Shown here: positions 30,279 through 42,112 of the stretch, one piece after another | Position numbering within the stretch: position 1 is the first letter of the stretch | Layout: each line of letters begins with the position of its first letter | Assembly (NCBI RefSeq): GCF_030053775.1 | Contig: NZ_CP125669.1 | Coordinates: forward strand, 1,359,962-1,423,961 | From: Acinetobacter corruptisaponis | GTDB taxonomy: Bacteria; Pseudomonadota; Gammaproteobacteria; Pseudomonadales; Moraxellaceae | Direction: 5' to 3' | Length of the DNA: 64,000 nt | Made by a program: the position numbers and the translations under genes | Notes under the pieces: model-generated | The model's input: only the letters and a program-made list of their open reading frames with translations | What the model was told of the DNA's origin: nothing | Databases searched by the model: none

Positions 30279-31985
30279 ATGTTTAATTCAGCATTGACTG
30301 AAATTTTAATTATTACAGGTGTTATTTTTGCGGCACTGATTTTTATAGGGATTATTATTGCTCGCCTGTACACACGTTCCAGCAAGGAAGTGTCTTTTGT
30401 ACGTACGGGTTTTGGTGGGGAGAAAGTGATTTTAAATGGCGGGGCAATTGTTCTGCCTGTATTGCATGAAATTATTCCTGTAAACATGAACACCTTGCGT
30501 CTGGAAGTCAAACGTGCTGCTGACCAGGCGCTGATTACCCGTGATCGTATGCGGGTGGATGTCATGGCTGAATTCTATGTTCGGGTAAAACCAACAGGTG
30601 AATCCATTGCAACTGCGGCACAAACGCTGGGTCGTAAAACCATGTCACCCCAAGAGTTGAAAGACTTGGTTGAAGGTAAGTTTGTTGACTCCCTACGTGC
30701 CGTTGCCGCTGAAATGGCAATGGAAGAACTACATGAAAAGCGTGTGGACTTTGTGCAAAAAGTTCAACAGGTCGTGTCAGAAGATTTGTCTAAAAATGGT
30801 CTGGAACTTGAAACGGTGTCATTGACTGGTTTAGATCAAACCAGCTTTAAATTCTTTAACCCACAAAATGCCTTTGATGCGGAAGGTTTAACCAAGCTGA
30901 CCGAAACCATTGAAGACCGCCGTAAAAAACGTAACGACATTGAACAGGATGCTGACTTGGCGATTCGTGCGAAGAATCTGCAAGCTGAACAGGCAAGACT
31001 ACAAATTTCTCGTGAAGAGGAATATGCCAAGCTACAACAGGAACGTGAAATTTCAATTCGTAAAGCTGAACAAAGTGCTGAAATTGCAGCGCAGGAAGCG
31101 GCTAAAAAACGTGAAGCAGAAGAAGCCCGTATTGCTGCTGAACGTGAAGTTGAACTGAAACGGATTGCTTCCGCACGTGATGTTGAAAATGAAAACATCC
31201 AGAAAGCTCAGCTCATTCAAAAAGCTCAGGTTGAGCAGAAGAAAACCATTGAACTTGCAGAGCAGGATCGTGCCATTGCGATTGCAGAAAAGTCCCGCGC
31301 TGAATCAGAAGCCAAAGCCCAAGCAGATAAAGCCCGTGCCGAAGCAGTAAAAGCCGAGGAAGAAGTTGTGACTGTGCGTGAAACACAACGTGCGGAACGT
31401 CAAAAAGCGGTGGAACTGGTTGCTGCTAAACAAACCGCTGAAAAAGAAGCAATTGCCATTACCGTTGCTGCCGATGCAGGTAAAAAAGCGGCTGCTGATG
31501 AAGCTGAGGCAATACGAATTGGTGCAGAAGCCGAGGCTGAAAAAGTACGTTTAAAAGCCAAAGGTGAAGCGGATGCCAAAATCCTGCTTGCTCAGGCGTT
31601 GGAGAAACAATATCAAGTCGATGCAGAGGGTGCCCGTGCAGTGAATGAGGCGGCCAATACCCTTTCTGCTGAACAGGTGGAAATGCAAATTCGTTTGGCA
31701 TTGCTCAAACACTTACCTGAAATCATTCGTGAAAGCGTTAAACCAATGGAAAATATTGATGACATCAAGATTTTACAGGTGAATGGTTTAAATGGTTTTG
31801 CAGGTGGTTCTGTATCAGGTGAAACAGTTGAAAATACCCAAACCTCTTTGTCTGATCAGGTTGTGAATAGCGCCCTACGCTACCGTTCACAAGCCCCGTT
31901 AATTGATAGCTTAATGAATGAACTTGGTTTACAAGGTGGTGATATTAATGGTTTAACTCAAGGGTTGAAACCAAAAGCGGAGTAA
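30279..31985 (+). CDS. yqiK: YqiK, flotillin-like SPFH membrane protein
   Basis: A 568-residue protein with one N-terminal membrane segment (about 7-27), then the SPFH domain (KVILNGGAIVLPVLHEIIPV...RDRMRVDVMAEFYVRV, about 48-115) and a long Ala/Glu/Lys-rich coiled coil (about 200-440) with repeated EAE and KAE runs, and a flotillin-type C-terminus. GAGGG precedes the ATG. It follows yqiJ by 30 bp in one operon. Flotillins form oligomeric membrane microdomains and are linked to motility and envelope stress in other bacteria. A terminator follows 16 bp after the stop. Confidence 0.9.
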   Translation: MFNSALTEILIITGVIFAALIFIGIIIARLYTRSSKEVSFVRTGFGGEKVILNGGAIVLPVLHEIIPVNMNTLRLEVKRAADQALITRDRMRVDVMAEFYVRVKPTGESIATAAQTLGRKTMSPQELKDLVEGKFVDSLRAVAAEMAMEELHEKRVDFVQKVQQVVSEDLSKNGLELETVSLTGLDQTSFKFFNPQNAFDAEGLTKLTETIEDRRKKRNDIEQDADLAIRAKNLQAEQARLQISREEEYAKLQQEREISIRKAEQSAEIAAQEAAKKREAEEARIAAEREVELKRIASARDVENENIQKAQLIQKAQVEQKKTIELAEQDRAIAIAEKSRAESEAKAQADKARAEAVKAEEEVVTVRETQRAERQKAVELVAAKQTAEKEAIAITVAADAGKKAAADEAEAIRIGAEAEAEKVRLKAKGEADAKILLAQALEKQYQVDAEGARAVNEAANTLSAEQVEMQIRLALLKHLPEIIRESVKPMENIDDIKILQVNGLNGFAGGSVSGETVENTQTSLSDQVVNSALRYRSQAPLIDSLMNELGLQGGDINGLTQGLKPKAE

Positions 31986-32000
31986 GTGTTGTTGATCTAA

Positions 32001-32030
32001 AAAGAGTCTTAGCCATAAGGCTCTTTTTTT
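32001..32030 (+). terminator. Terminator after yqiK
   Basis: AAGAGTCTT, loop, AAGGCTCTT (one G-T pair) followed by TTTTT. It ends the yqiJ-yqiK unit before the Hint gene. Confidence 0.75.
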
Positions 32031-32050
32031 ATACAAAATAAGGAATAAAA

Positions 32051-32821
32051 ATGAGTACACATGGCTTTTGTGCAGGGACGCTCGTTCATACAGAACAAGG
32101 CTTAATTCCAATTCAAGAGATTAAAGTTGGGGATATGGTGTTATCTAAACCTGAATCAAATGAAGGGGAAATTGGTTACACACCTGTCGTATCAACCTTT
32201 CAACATAATAAACAACCCTTATGGTTATTACAGGCGGATAAGTTTTATGGAAGAGATATTAATAATAAAATAGTAAAAATTGTCCAATTAGATAAATATG
32301 AAAATGACACATATAATCTATTAGTTACTCCAAATCATCCAATCTGGGTGGTAGGGATAGGCATCTTAGATGAATATAATAATGTATCAAATCAATATGA
32401 ACCTTACTCACAACCACATTGGAAAAGAATCGACCAACTACAACAATATGAAATGATAGTAAATAATGATGGAATATTGTTTAGTATTGCAAGAGTACAA
32501 CCTTTATATCAGTTTAAGGAAGCAAATAATAAAGAAGCTCTAGCTAATATAGCTTGGTATCAACAGAATTATCATATCACGTCTGATATGGAAGATTATG
32601 ATAATTATAATTTTAATTGGGGATGGGCTATTAATGTATTGAAATATCAGGATGCTGACTCAGCAAAAGGAATGCGTTTAATTGGTAAGCCTTGGGATGA
32701 TAATTCATCATTTGATCCAGAAAACGGAGGAGCCCCTTATACAGCAACAGTATATAATTTTGAGACTGAAAGATACTATACTTACTTTGTTCAACGTTCG
32801 GGAATTTGGGTACACCAATAG
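32051..32821 (+). CDS. Stand-alone Hint (intein-like) domain protein
   Basis: A 256-residue protein that is almost entirely a Hint fold. GFCAGTLVHTEQGLIPIQEI (residues 5-24) is the N-terminal splicing block with the catalytic Cys7. VGDMVLSKPE follows, LLVTPNHPIWV (90-100) is block B with T93 and H96, and ATVYNFETERYYTYFV plus GIWVHQ (251-256) are the C-terminal blocks. Inteins and bacterial intein-like domains end in His-Asn before a nucleophile; here the last residues are His-Gln and then stop, with no C-extein. Pretoxin Hint domains of Rhs and contact-dependent toxins are the closest analogues known to me. There is no N-extein beyond six residues and no toxin domain. AAGGA precedes the ATG. 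It may be a decayed or detached module, or a self-cleaving protein of unknown role. Confidence 0.75.
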   Translation: MSTHGFCAGTLVHTEQGLIPIQEIKVGDMVLSKPESNEGEIGYTPVVSTFQHNKQPLWLLQADKFYGRDINNKIVKIVQLDKYENDTYNLLVTPNHPIWVVGIGILDEYNNVSNQYEPYSQPHWKRIDQLQQYEMIVNNDGILFSIARVQPLYQFKEANNKEALANIAWYQQNYHITSDMEDYDNYNFNWGWAINVLKYQDADSAKGMRLIGKPWDDNSSFDPENGGAPYTATVYNFETERYYTYFVQRSGIWVHQ

Positions 32822-32832
32822 TATTCCCAATA

Positions 32833-32862
32833 AAAACCCCAATGACTCCATTGGGGTTTTTT
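32833..32862. terminator. Bidirectional terminator between the Hint gene and sucD
   Basis: AAAACCCCAATGA, a short loop, then TTGGGGTTTT with T runs on both strands. It sits between two converging genes and can serve both. Confidence 0.9.
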
Positions 32863-32882
32863 AAAGATTAAAATCTAACGTA

Positions 32883-33773
32883 TTACGCCAAACCTTTCTC
32901 TTTTAAAACTTGTAGCATGGTTGAACCAAGCTCCGCAGGGCTACGCGTATACGCCATTCCCGCGCGTTCAAATGCAGCGAATTTCTCTTCAGCAGTACCT
33001 TTACCACCAGAAATGATCGCACCCGCGTGACCCATACGCTTACCTTTAGGCGCAGTTACACCCGCGATGTAACCTACAACAGGTTTAGTCACGTTAGATT
33101 TGATGAATTCAGCAGCTTCTTCTTCTGCTGTACCACCAATCTCACCGATCATGATGATTGCATCAGTGTCTGGATCATCCTGGAACAATTGAAGCGCTTC
33201 GATCTGGTTCATACCTGGGATTGGATCACCACCAATACCGATACAAGTAGACTGACCTAAACCAAGCTTGGTTGTTTGAGCAACAGCTTCGTAAGTCAAT
33301 GTACCTGAACGTGAGATGATACCAATACGACCTGGTTGGTGGATGTGACCAGGCATAATACCGATCTTACATTCACCTGGAGTGATCACGCCTGGACAGT
33401 TAGGACCAACTAAACGAGTACCGTTACCATTCGTTTCCAAGTAGCGTTTTGCTTTTAGCATGTCGATGGTTGGAACACCTTCAGTGATCACAACGATTAG
33501 GCCAACACCTGAATCAACCGCTTCAACGATAGAGTCTAAAACAAATGGCGCTGGTACATAGATGACAGATGCATCAGCATTTGTTTCACGTACAGCATCT
33601 TTCATAGTGTTAAATACTGGCAAGTCAAGGTGAGTTGTACCACCTTTCCCTGGAGTCACACCCCCCACAACTTTTGTACCGTAATCCAAAGCTTGTGCAG
33701 AGTGGAAAGTACCGTTTTTACCAGTAAAACCCTGTACCAATACTTTAGTGTCTTTATTAATTAATACGCTCAT
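32883..33773 (-). CDS. sucD: Succinyl-CoA synthetase, alpha subunit
   Basis: The 296-residue alpha subunit of the TCA-cycle enzyme that makes ATP (or GTP) from succinyl-CoA. Visible motifs: [15 protein letters not shown] (CoA-binding Rossmann region, about 13-27), [17 protein letters not shown] (about 122-138) and the phosphohistidine loop [17 protein letters not shown] (about 248-264), with the active-site His. Fourteen bases separate it from sucC, with which it forms an operon ending at the bidirectional terminator. Confidence 0.97.
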   Translation of the reverse strand: MSVLINKDTKVLVQGFTGKNGTFHSAQALDYGTKVVGGVTPGKGGTTHLDLPVFNTMKDAVRETNADASVIYVPAPFVLDSIVEAVDSGVGLIVVITEGVPTIDMLKAKRYLETNGNGTRLVGPNCPGVITPGECKIGIMPGHIHQPGRIGIISRSGTLTYEAVAQTTKLGLGQSTCIGIGGDPIPGMNQIEALQLFQDDPDTDAIIMIGEIGGTAEEEAAEFIKSNVTKPVVGYIAGVTAPKGKRMGHAGAIISGGKGTAEEKFAAFERAGMAYTRSPAELGSTMLQVLKEKGLA

Positions 33774-33787
33774 GATTGATACTCCCC

Positions 33788-34954
33788 TTACGCCTTAACT
33801 GCAGCTACAACTTTTTCTGCGGCATCAGATAAACCATTCGCAGAAATTAATTTCAAACCAGATTCATCAAGTAATTTCGCACCTAACTCAGCGTTGTTCC
33901 CTTCTAAACGAACAACAACTGGTACAGTTACGTTTACTTCCTGAACCGCTGCAATAATCGCTTCAGCAATCATGTCACAACGTACGATACCACCGAAGAT
34001 GTTAATTAAAACACCTTGTACAGACGTATCAGCAAGGATGATTTTGAACGCTTCGATTACGCGTTCTTTGGTTGCACCGCCACCAACGTCAAGGAAGTTT
34101 GCAGGCTGACCACCATAAAGTTTGATGATATCCATGGTTGCCATTGCAAGGCCAGCACCGTTCACCATACAACCGATGTTACCTTCTAAAGCAACATAGT
34201 TAAGGTCAAATTCAGATGCTTTTAATTCACGCTCATTCTCTTGCGATTTGTCACGTAAAGCAGCAACTTCTGGTAAACGGTAAAGCGCATTAGAGTCGAT
34301 ACCGACTTTCGCATCTACACATAAAATCTCGCCATTTTCACGAACTGAAAGTGGATTGATTTCAAATAATGCAAAATCATTTTCTACGAATGCCTGGTAA
34401 GCAGCAGACATGATTTTTACAAATTGACCGATTTGCTTGTCTTTCAAACCTAAAGCAAACGCAACTTCACGTGCCTGGAATGGTTGTAAGCCAACGAGTG
34501 GATCAACTTCAACCTTGATAATTTTTTCTGGTGTTTCTTCTGCAACTTTCTCGATTTCTACACCACCTTCGGTAGAAGCCATGAAAGTAATACGACGGCT
34601 AGAACGGTCTACAACCGCACCCAGATAAAGCTCACGTTCAACAGGGTAAACATCTTCAGCAACGATAATGCTGTTTACTGGCTGGCCATTTGCATCTGTT
34701 TGATACGTTACAAGACGAGTACCAATGATGTTGTTTGCAAATTCGATAACATCTTCTTTAGATTTCGCAACTTTAACACCGCCAGCCTTACCACGGCCAC
34801 CTGCATGAACCTGCGCTTTCATTACAGCGAATTTACCACCAAGCTGTTCAAATGCAGCAACTGCCTCATCTGCATTTGTTGCCAAAATACCTTCTTGTAC
34901 TGGCATGCCATATTTTTTTAATAACGCTTTAGCTTGATACTCATGTAAGTTCAT
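33788..34954 (-). CDS. sucC: Succinyl-CoA synthetase, beta subunit
   Basis: A 388-residue beta subunit with the N-terminal ATP-grasp domain ([19 protein letters not shown], then [16 protein letters not shown] at about 45-60) and the C-terminal succinate-binding and CoA-ligase domain ([34 protein letters not shown]). The length is standard. AGGTAA precedes the ATG. It is read with sucD. The lpd gene lies upstream, but a strong hairpin separates them. Confidence 0.97.
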   Translation of the reverse strand: MNLHEYQAKALLKKYGMPVQEGILATNADEAVAAFEQLGGKFAVMKAQVHAGGRGKAGGVKVAKSKEDVIEFANNIIGTRLVTYQTDANGQPVNSIIVAEDVYPVERELYLGAVVDRSSRRITFMASTEGGVEIEKVAEETPEKIIKVEVDPLVGLQPFQAREVAFALGLKDKQIGQFVKIMSAAYQAFVENDFALFEINPLSVRENGEILCVDAKVGIDSNALYRLPEVAALRDKSQENERELKASEFDLNYVALEGNIGCMVNGAGLAMATMDIIKLYGGQPANFLDVGGGATKERVIEAFKIILADTSVQGVLINIFGGIVRCDMIAEAIIAAVQEVNVTVPVVVRLEGNNAELGAKLLDESGLKLISANGLSDAAEKVVAAVKA

Positions 34955-35061
34955 TTAGTTACCTACTATGTTGTTTATTGTGATACAGCCTGAATATTCT
35001 TAAAACCAAACTGCTACATATTGAGTAAATGATTGCCTTATAAAGCCAATCACCATCATTT

Positions 35062-35089
35062 AAAAAAGTGTGGCGAACCACACTTTTTG
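35062..35089 (-). terminator. Terminator between lpd and sucC
   Basis: On the minus strand AAAAAGTGTGG, a four-base loop, then CCACACTTTTTT: an 11-bp stem with a T run, starting directly after the lpd stop. It should end most sucA-sucB-lpd transcripts before sucCD. Confidence 0.85.
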
Positions 35090-35090
35090 T

Positions 35091-36557
<1,467 letters not shown>

Positions 36558-36582
36558 TTATATGGGAGATATATTTCTAGTA

Positions 36583-37791
36583 TTAAAGGTCAAGAATGAG
36601 TTTAGCTGGTTCTTCCAACAATTCCTTGATCGTCACCAAGAAACCGACAGCTTCTTTACCATCGATTAAACGGTGGTCATAAGAAAGTGCTAAATACATC
36701 ATTGGCAAGATTTCAACTTGACCATTCACCGCCATAGGACGTTCCTGGATTTTATGCATACCCAAAATCGCAGTTTGTGGCTGGTTTAAAATAGGAGTTG
36801 AAAGCAATGAACCGAACGTACCACCATTGGTAATGGTGAATGTACCACCAGTCATTTCTTCAATTGACAACTTGCCTTCACGCGCTTTCGCAGCATAACC
36901 AGCAATGCCATTCTCAACTTCGGCATAGTTCATACGGTCAGTATCACGGAGAATTGGCACAACCAGACCACGGTCAGAAGAAACCGCTACACCAATGTCG
37001 TAGAAACCGTGATAAACAATGTCATCACCATCAATCGATGCATTAACCGCTGGGTAGCGTTTTAATGCTTCAGTTGCAGCCTTAACAAAGAAAGACATAA
37101 AGCCTAAACGCGCACCATGACGCTTTTCAAAAGCATCTTTATATTGCTTGCGCATTTCCATGATTGGCTTCATGTTGACTTCGTTGAATGTCGTCAACAT
37201 CGCCGTTTGCTGGGTAGCCGCCAATAAACGCTCAGCAACACGCTTACGCAAACGTGTCATTGGAACACGTTTTTCGATACGCTCGCCTACCGCCACGCTT
37301 AATGGCTGAACTGATGCAGCTGGTTTAGCCTGATGGCTTGCAACATCTTCTTTGGTGATGCGGCCACCACGACCTGTACCCTGTACATCAGCGGCATTGA
37401 TGCCTGTTTCAGACAATGCCTTACGAACAGCAGGAGCCTGATCCTGCACGGGAACAACTGGCGCTGCACCCGCTTGAGTATTTGCGGCAGCTTGCTCTAC
37501 CTGAGCAGGTGCTGCACTTTGCACTGCCTGAGTATCGGCAGCACCAGAAACAGCACCCGCTTCAAACTGTGCGATCACTTCGTCAGATAAAACGGTGTCC
37601 CCTTCATTTTTGATGATTGCAACTAAACTACCGTCAGCTGGAGCAACCACTTCTAAAACAACTTTATCGGTTTCAATGTCACAGATCACTTCATCACGTG
37701 ATACAGGTTCACCTACTTTCTTGTGCCAGGTTGCAATCGTACCGTCAGCAACTGACTCTGGAAATACCGGTGCTTTAATTTCGGTTGCCAT
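36583..37791 (-). CDS. sucB: Dihydrolipoyl succinyltransferase (E2 of 2-oxoglutarate dehydrogenase)
   Basis: The 402-residue E2 core protein. The N-terminal lipoyl domain has the modified Lys in [12 protein letters not shown] (about 38-49). An Ala/Gln/Pro-rich linker (about 80-110) and the peripheral subunit-binding domain ([29 protein letters not shown], in two parts about 120-150) follow, then the catalytic domain ending [16 protein letters not shown], with the active-site His and Asp. The start codon overlaps the sucA stop codon (TAATG), indicating coupled translation. Confidence 0.97.
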   Translation of the reverse strand: MATEIKAPVFPESVADGTIATWHKKVGEPVSRDEVICDIETDKVVLEVVAPADGSLVAIIKNEGDTVLSDEVIAQFEAGAVSGAADTQAVQSAAPAQVEQAAANTQAGAAPVVPVQDQAPAVRKALSETGINAADVQGTGRGGRITKEDVASHQAKPAASVQPLSVAVGERIEKRVPMTRLRKRVAERLLAATQQTAMLTTFNEVNMKPIMEMRKQYKDAFEKRHGARLGFMSFFVKAATEALKRYPAVNASIDGDDIVYHGFYDIGVAVSSDRGLVVPILRDTDRMNYAEVENGIAGYAAKAREGKLSIEEMTGGTFTITNGGTFGSLLSTPILNQPQTAILGMHKIQERPMAVNGQVEILPMMYLALSYDHRLIDGKEAVGFLVTIKELLEEPAKLILDL

Positions 37792-40643
37792 TATTTAGAA
37801 TCTCCTGATTGTTCAGCTTCAATTGCCAGTGCGTCATTGACGAGCTGAGCTTGTTGTTTTGCATGCAAGTATGGTGAGCCACAGGCAGGTGCGGCAGATG
37901 CTTCACGACCTGCATAGCTAATGCGAATTTGTTTACCAGATTTAAGAACATCTTCATATAGACGAGGAACAATAAATAACCAAGCGCCCTGATTCTTCGG
38001 TTCTTCCTGTGCCCAGACAAGTTCCTCGATGTTTGGATACTGAGCCATGACTTCAGCTAAACGCTGTTCTGGATATGGATACAACTGTTCGATACGAACA
38101 ATCGCAATATGGTTTAAACCAAGCTCACGACGTTTTTCGAGTAAATCGTAATAAACCTTACCACCACACAGCACCAGACGGGTCACATCAGTCTTGTTGA
38201 CTTGATCAATTTCATCAATCACGGTCTGGAATGAACCGTTTGCCAACTCTTCCAAAGTTGAAGTCGCAAGCTTATGACGTAATAACGACTTTGGTGACAT
38301 TACGATCATTGGCTTACGGATAGGACGAACAGCCTGACGGCGTAACGCATGGAAAATCTGCGCTGGAGTTGTCGGTGTCATCACCTGCATGTTGTCTTCA
38401 GCACACAGCTGTAGGAAACGCTCCAAACGTGCAGATGAATGCTCTGGACCCTGACCTTCATAACCGTGTGGCAACAACATGGTAAGACCACAGACACGTT
38501 CCCACTTGGTTTCACCCGAAGCGATAAACTGGTCAATCACAACCTGTGCACAGTTTGCGAAGTCACCAAACTGGGCTTCCCAAACAATCAGGCTTTTTGG
38601 CAAGGTGGTTGAGTAACCATACTCAAATGCAAGCACCGCCTCTTCTGACAATAAAGAATCATAAACCGCTGTACGTGGCTGGTTTTCCTTAATGTGACAA
38701 AGTGGGATATAAACCGAACCATCCGCCTGATTATGCAGTTTGGCATGACGGTGTGAGAATGTACCACGCCCCACGTCTTCACCCGTGATACGCACAAGGA
38801 AGCCATCATCCAGCAAGGTTGCATAAGCTAGAACCTCAGCAGCACCCCAGTTGAGTGGCATTTCACCTGTTTGCATTTTCAAACGGTCATCAATCACTTT
38901 CTGGACCTGACGCTGCAATACAAAACCTTCAGGTAATGTATTCATGATTCTGCCAAGCTCTTTTAAGCGGTCAATACTGACTGTGGTATCCCAAATATCA
39001 GTATATTCATGGCCCAGATAAGGAGACCAATCAACAAACATTTTCTTGTTCGGCTCAGTCACCAACGCGTTCGCCACATGGTTGCCCGCTTCAAGGTCAG
39101 CGCGGTAATCTTCAACCATTCGGTCCGCACTTGCACGATCAAGAATTTGCTGTTGAACCAACTGATCAGCATAAAGTGTACGCGTGGTGGCTTTTTTATT
39201 AATGATCTGATACATCAATGGCTGTGTTGCGGATGGTTCATCCGCTTCATTATGACCACGGCGGCGATAACAGAACAGATCAATTACAACATCTTTACGG
39301 AACTCATGACGGAAGTCATGGGCGATTTGAGTCGCAAAAATTACAGCTTCAGGATCATCCCCATTGACATGGAAGATCGGTGCCTGAATCATTTTTGCAA
39401 CATCAGTACAGTATTCGGTAGAACGGGCATCACGTGGATCAGAAGTGGTAAAACCAACCTGGTTGTTCACAATAATATGAACAGTACCACCAACCGTATA
39501 GCCACGAGTCTGCGACATCTGGAAAGTTTCCATGTTCACACCCTGACCTGCAAACGCCGCATCACCATGAACAATCAATGGTAAAACATCATCACCACCG
39601 ATATCCTTACGGCGAACCTGACGCGCACGCACCGAACCTTCAACCACAGGTCCCACAATCTCAAGGTGCGATGGGTTAAATGCCAGTGCCAAATGCACTT
39701 CACCGCCAGATGTCATCACATTTGAAGAGAAGCCCTGATGATACTTCACATCGCCAGAACCTTTTTTGTGCAGGCTTTTGCCTTCAAACTCACCAAAAAG
39801 GTCGGCAGGGTTTTTACCCATAATGTTGACAAGCAGGTTAAGACGACCACGGTGTGGCATCCCGATCACAACTTCTTTACAGCCTACACTACCTGCACGC
39901 TGAATGATTTCGTTGACCATTGGAATAAAGGACTCACCGCCTTCAACACCAAAACGCTTCGCGCCAACAAATTTATTACCCAGATACTTTTCCAGACCTT
40001 CAGCAGCCGTTAAACGCTCCAGAAAGCCTTTTTTCTGATCAGCGCTGAAGTTGAATTTACCGCGCGCACCCTCTAAACGTTGCTGAATCCAGCGTTTTTC
40101 CTTAGTGTCAACAATGTGCATATACTCTGCACCAATTGATCCACAGTAGGTTGCCTCCATTGCCTCAACCATTTCAGACAATGTCGCTTCCGCTTTACCA
40201 ATGGCAAGGTTACCCGTATTGAAAACCGTATCTAAATCAGACTTCGTTAAACCGTGGGCAGACAAATCCAGGTCTGGAACTTCTTCTCGTTTCGCAAGAC
40301 CTAATGGATCAAGTTTGGCTTTTTGATGACCGCGGTTGCGGTAAGCGGCGATGAGTTGTAATACAGCAATCTGGCGACGCTCGTGTTCCGTGCTAACAGC
40401 GCTTTGTACGACGGGTTGAACTCGGCTTGCATTACGACCTAAGAGGAGGAATTGCTCGCGCACATTGCTATGTGGTTGATCACCTTTAGGGTATTTATCA
40501 AAATATTCACGCCAGTCCTCTGACACTGAGGTTGGGGACGTTAGGTACTGTTCGTAAAGCTCTTCAATATACGCTGCACTATCAGCGGAAAGTTCAGTGT
40601 CAAGACGCAATGCGTCAGCAACTTCTTGCATTTTTGGACCCAT
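37791..40643 (-). CDS. sucA: 2-oxoglutarate dehydrogenase E1 component
   Basis: The 950-residue thiamine-diphosphate enzyme that decarboxylates 2-oxoglutarate and transfers succinyl to SucB lipoamide. The N-terminal [13 protein letters not shown] is the E2-contact region of family members. [16 protein letters not shown] (about 250-265), [11 protein letters not shown] (about 359-369) and [17 protein letters not shown] (about 453-469) are the cofactor and active-site blocks. The C-terminal transketolase-like part ends with EEPKNQGAW. The start may be at 40643 or at the ATG four codons later; AGGA is very close to the first. It is the first gene of sucA-sucB-lpd. Confidence 0.96.
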   Translation of the reverse strand: MGPKMQEVADALRLDTELSADSAAYIEELYEQYLTSPTSVSEDWREYFDKYPKGDQPHSNVREQFLLLGRNASRVQPVVQSAVSTEHERRQIAVLQLIAAYRNRGHQKAKLDPLGLAKREEVPDLDLSAHGLTKSDLDTVFNTGNLAIGKAEATLSEMVEAMEATYCGSIGAEYMHIVDTKEKRWIQQRLEGARGKFNFSADQKKGFLERLTAAEGLEKYLGNKFVGAKRFGVEGGESFIPMVNEIIQRAGSVGCKEVVIGMPHRGRLNLLVNIMGKNPADLFGEFEGKSLHKKGSGDVKYHQGFSSNVMTSGGEVHLALAFNPSHLEIVGPVVEGSVRARQVRRKDIGGDDVLPLIVHGDAAFAGQGVNMETFQMSQTRGYTVGGTVHIIVNNQVGFTTSDPRDARSTEYCTDVAKMIQAPIFHVNGDDPEAVIFATQIAHDFRHEFRKDVVIDLFCYRRRGHNEADEPSATQPLMYQIINKKATTRTLYADQLVQQQILDRASADRMVEDYRADLEAGNHVANALVTEPNKKMFVDWSPYLGHEYTDIWDTTVSIDRLKELGRIMNTLPEGFVLQRQVQKVIDDRLKMQTGEMPLNWGAAEVLAYATLLDDGFLVRITGEDVGRGTFSHRHAKLHNQADGSVYIPLCHIKENQPRTAVYDSLLSEEAVLAFEYGYSTTLPKSLIVWEAQFGDFANCAQVVIDQFIASGETKWERVCGLTMLLPHGYEGQGPEHSSARLERFLQLCAEDNMQVMTPTTPAQIFHALRRQAVRPIRKPMIVMSPKSLLRHKLATSTLEELANGSFQTVIDEIDQVNKTDVTRLVLCGGKVYYDLLEKRRELGLNHIAIVRIEQLYPYPEQRLAEVMAQYPNIEELVWAQEEPKNQGAWLFIVPRLYEDVLKSGKQIRISYAGREASAAPACGSPYLHAKQQAQLVNDALAIEAEQSGDSK

Positions 40644-41335
40644 TTCCTATTGCAAAAAATAATACAGGTTGCCTTTTAAGCACACCCATGATTCATAGCG
40701 TCAAATTGGTAACAAGACACTACTACCCAAGATCATCCAACCTTGAGACATTATTACTACACATCAGGAGTATTCCCTTTGATGTAACAAATGAGTCATG
40801 CACTTTCAATTCAAAGCACATAACTCATTCTCATACTCGATAAAGTCGAGCAATTTTTTGCAAATCATTTTAGAAAAATTAAATAAGTTTTTAACTTTTC
40901 TAAATTGACTTTACTCAAAGAAAACTGCATAAATTCACTGGATATTATCTAAAGATAACGTCAGGAATATGCTTATTTTTTGCTTTCGTTTGCTGGCTGA
41001 AATCCTATCATGTAATCAAGCTTGAATTGATTTTTTTGACACATACCATTCATAAACCAGCGAAATACACGTATTCAATTATATTCTAATATACCGCCCT
41101 TTTTCTAAAAATTGCACTTATATCGACCAAAGTTAAAGATTCTCTACAAATCTCGCACAAACACCACGCAGAGTGCCTAAAAATAAAGCAAATACCCGAT
41201 TTATATTTATTTTTATTATTTGACTTAATCGTAAATTTTATAAGAATCCCTCATATAGCTGGTGGACGTTATTTAATAACCATACAAATATTACCAACCC
41301 TATGTTTCCAACTTTATAAACAGCCGTATCCAAAA
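40644..41335. other. Intergenic region between sdhB and sucA
   Basis: About 690 bp without a credible gene. It must carry the sucA promoter. It is AT-rich, has scattered short stop-rich frames, and contains a small hairpin CTCGA-TAAAG-TCGAG at 40836-40850 followed by AT-rich sequence. I see no convincing operator or RNA gene. Confidence 0.5.
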
Positions 41336-41337
41336 TA

Positions 41338-41374
41338 AAAAAACGGAAGCCTCTTTCGAAGCTTCCGTTTTTTG
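41338..41374 (-). terminator. Terminator of the sdhCDAB operon
   Basis: AAAACGGAAGC, a loop of about ten bases, then GCTTCCGTTTTTT. On the minus strand the stem is followed by a T run. It lies about 14 bp after the sdhB stop codon. Confidence 0.88.
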
Positions 41375-41387
41375 GTCAGAAAAGCGA

Positions 41388-42098
41388 TTAGCCCGCTTGA
41401 TCCAACAGCATGTTACGAATGTGACCAATTGCCTTGGTTGGGTTTAAACCTTTCGGGCAAACAGATACACAGTTCATGATGCCTTTACAGCGGAACAATG
41501 AGAATGGGTCATCTAAACGAGCCAAACGTTCCTGGGTTGCGGTATCACGAGAGTCAATGATAAAGCGGTATGCATTTAACAATGCAGATGGCCCAAGGAA
41601 CTTGTCAGGGTTCCACCAGAATGATGGGCATGAAGTTGAACAACATGCACAAAGAATACATTCATATAGACCATCAAGATGTTCACGCTCTGCCTGAGAC
41701 TGTAAACGCTCTTTTGGTGGCGCTGGCTGATTGTTAATCAGGAATGGCTGAATCTTGTTGTACTGGTCATAGAACTGGTTCATGTCTACAACCAAGTCTT
41801 TTACCACTGGCAAGCCAGGTAAAGGACGGATCACAATCTTCTCTGGCAAGTCGTTCAGGTTCCACAAACAAGCCAAGCCATTTTTGCCATTGATGTTGAC
41901 ACCATCAGAACCACAGATGCCCTCACGGCATGAACGGCGGAACGTTAATGTCTCATCCTGTACTTTCAACGCTAGCAACGCATCAAGCAACATACGGTGC
42001 TTGTCGGTTAACTCAAGTTTAAACGTTTGCATGTACGGCGCTTTATCCTTATCAGGATCGTAGCGGTAGATTTCGAATGTACGAGTGCCTCTACTCAT
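41388..42098 (-). CDS. sdhB: Succinate dehydrogenase iron-sulfur subunit
   Basis: The 236-residue iron-sulfur subunit of respiratory complex II. The [2Fe-2S] Cys cluster is in SCREGICGSDG (about 57-67), with a further Cys in LACLWNL. The [4Fe-4S] and [3Fe-4S] ligands are in CILCACCSTSCPSFWW (about 147-162) and CKGIMNCVSVCPKGLNP (about 204-220). It passes electrons from the SdhA flavin to quinone. Last gene of sdhC-D-A-B; 14 bp after sdhA. Confidence 0.97.
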   Translation of the reverse strand: MSRGTRTFEIYRYDPDKDKAPYMQTFKLELTDKHRMLLDALLALKVQDETLTFRRSCREGICGSDGVNINGKNGLACLWNLNDLPEKIVIRPLPGLPVVKDLVVDMNQFYDQYNKIQPFLINNQPAPPKERLQSQAEREHLDGLYECILCACCSTSCPSFWWNPDKFLGPSALLNAYRFIIDSRDTATQERLARLDDPFSLFRCKGIMNCVSVCPKGLNPTKAIGHIRNMLLDQAG

Positions 42099-42112
42099 CT
42101 TTGTTCTCCCGA

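Noticed and set aside
30836..31198. 120-codon minus-strand frame inside yqiK
   Set aside because: Ser/Ala-rich shadow of the Ala/Glu-rich coiled coil.
39009..39584. 191-codon plus-strand frame inside sucA
   Set aside because: Antisense to conserved sucA sequence, without a ribosome site or a recognisable protein pattern.
40836..40860. CTCGA-TAAAG-TCGAG hairpin as a terminator
   Set aside because: The five-pair stem is too weak and no gene ends there on the plus strand.
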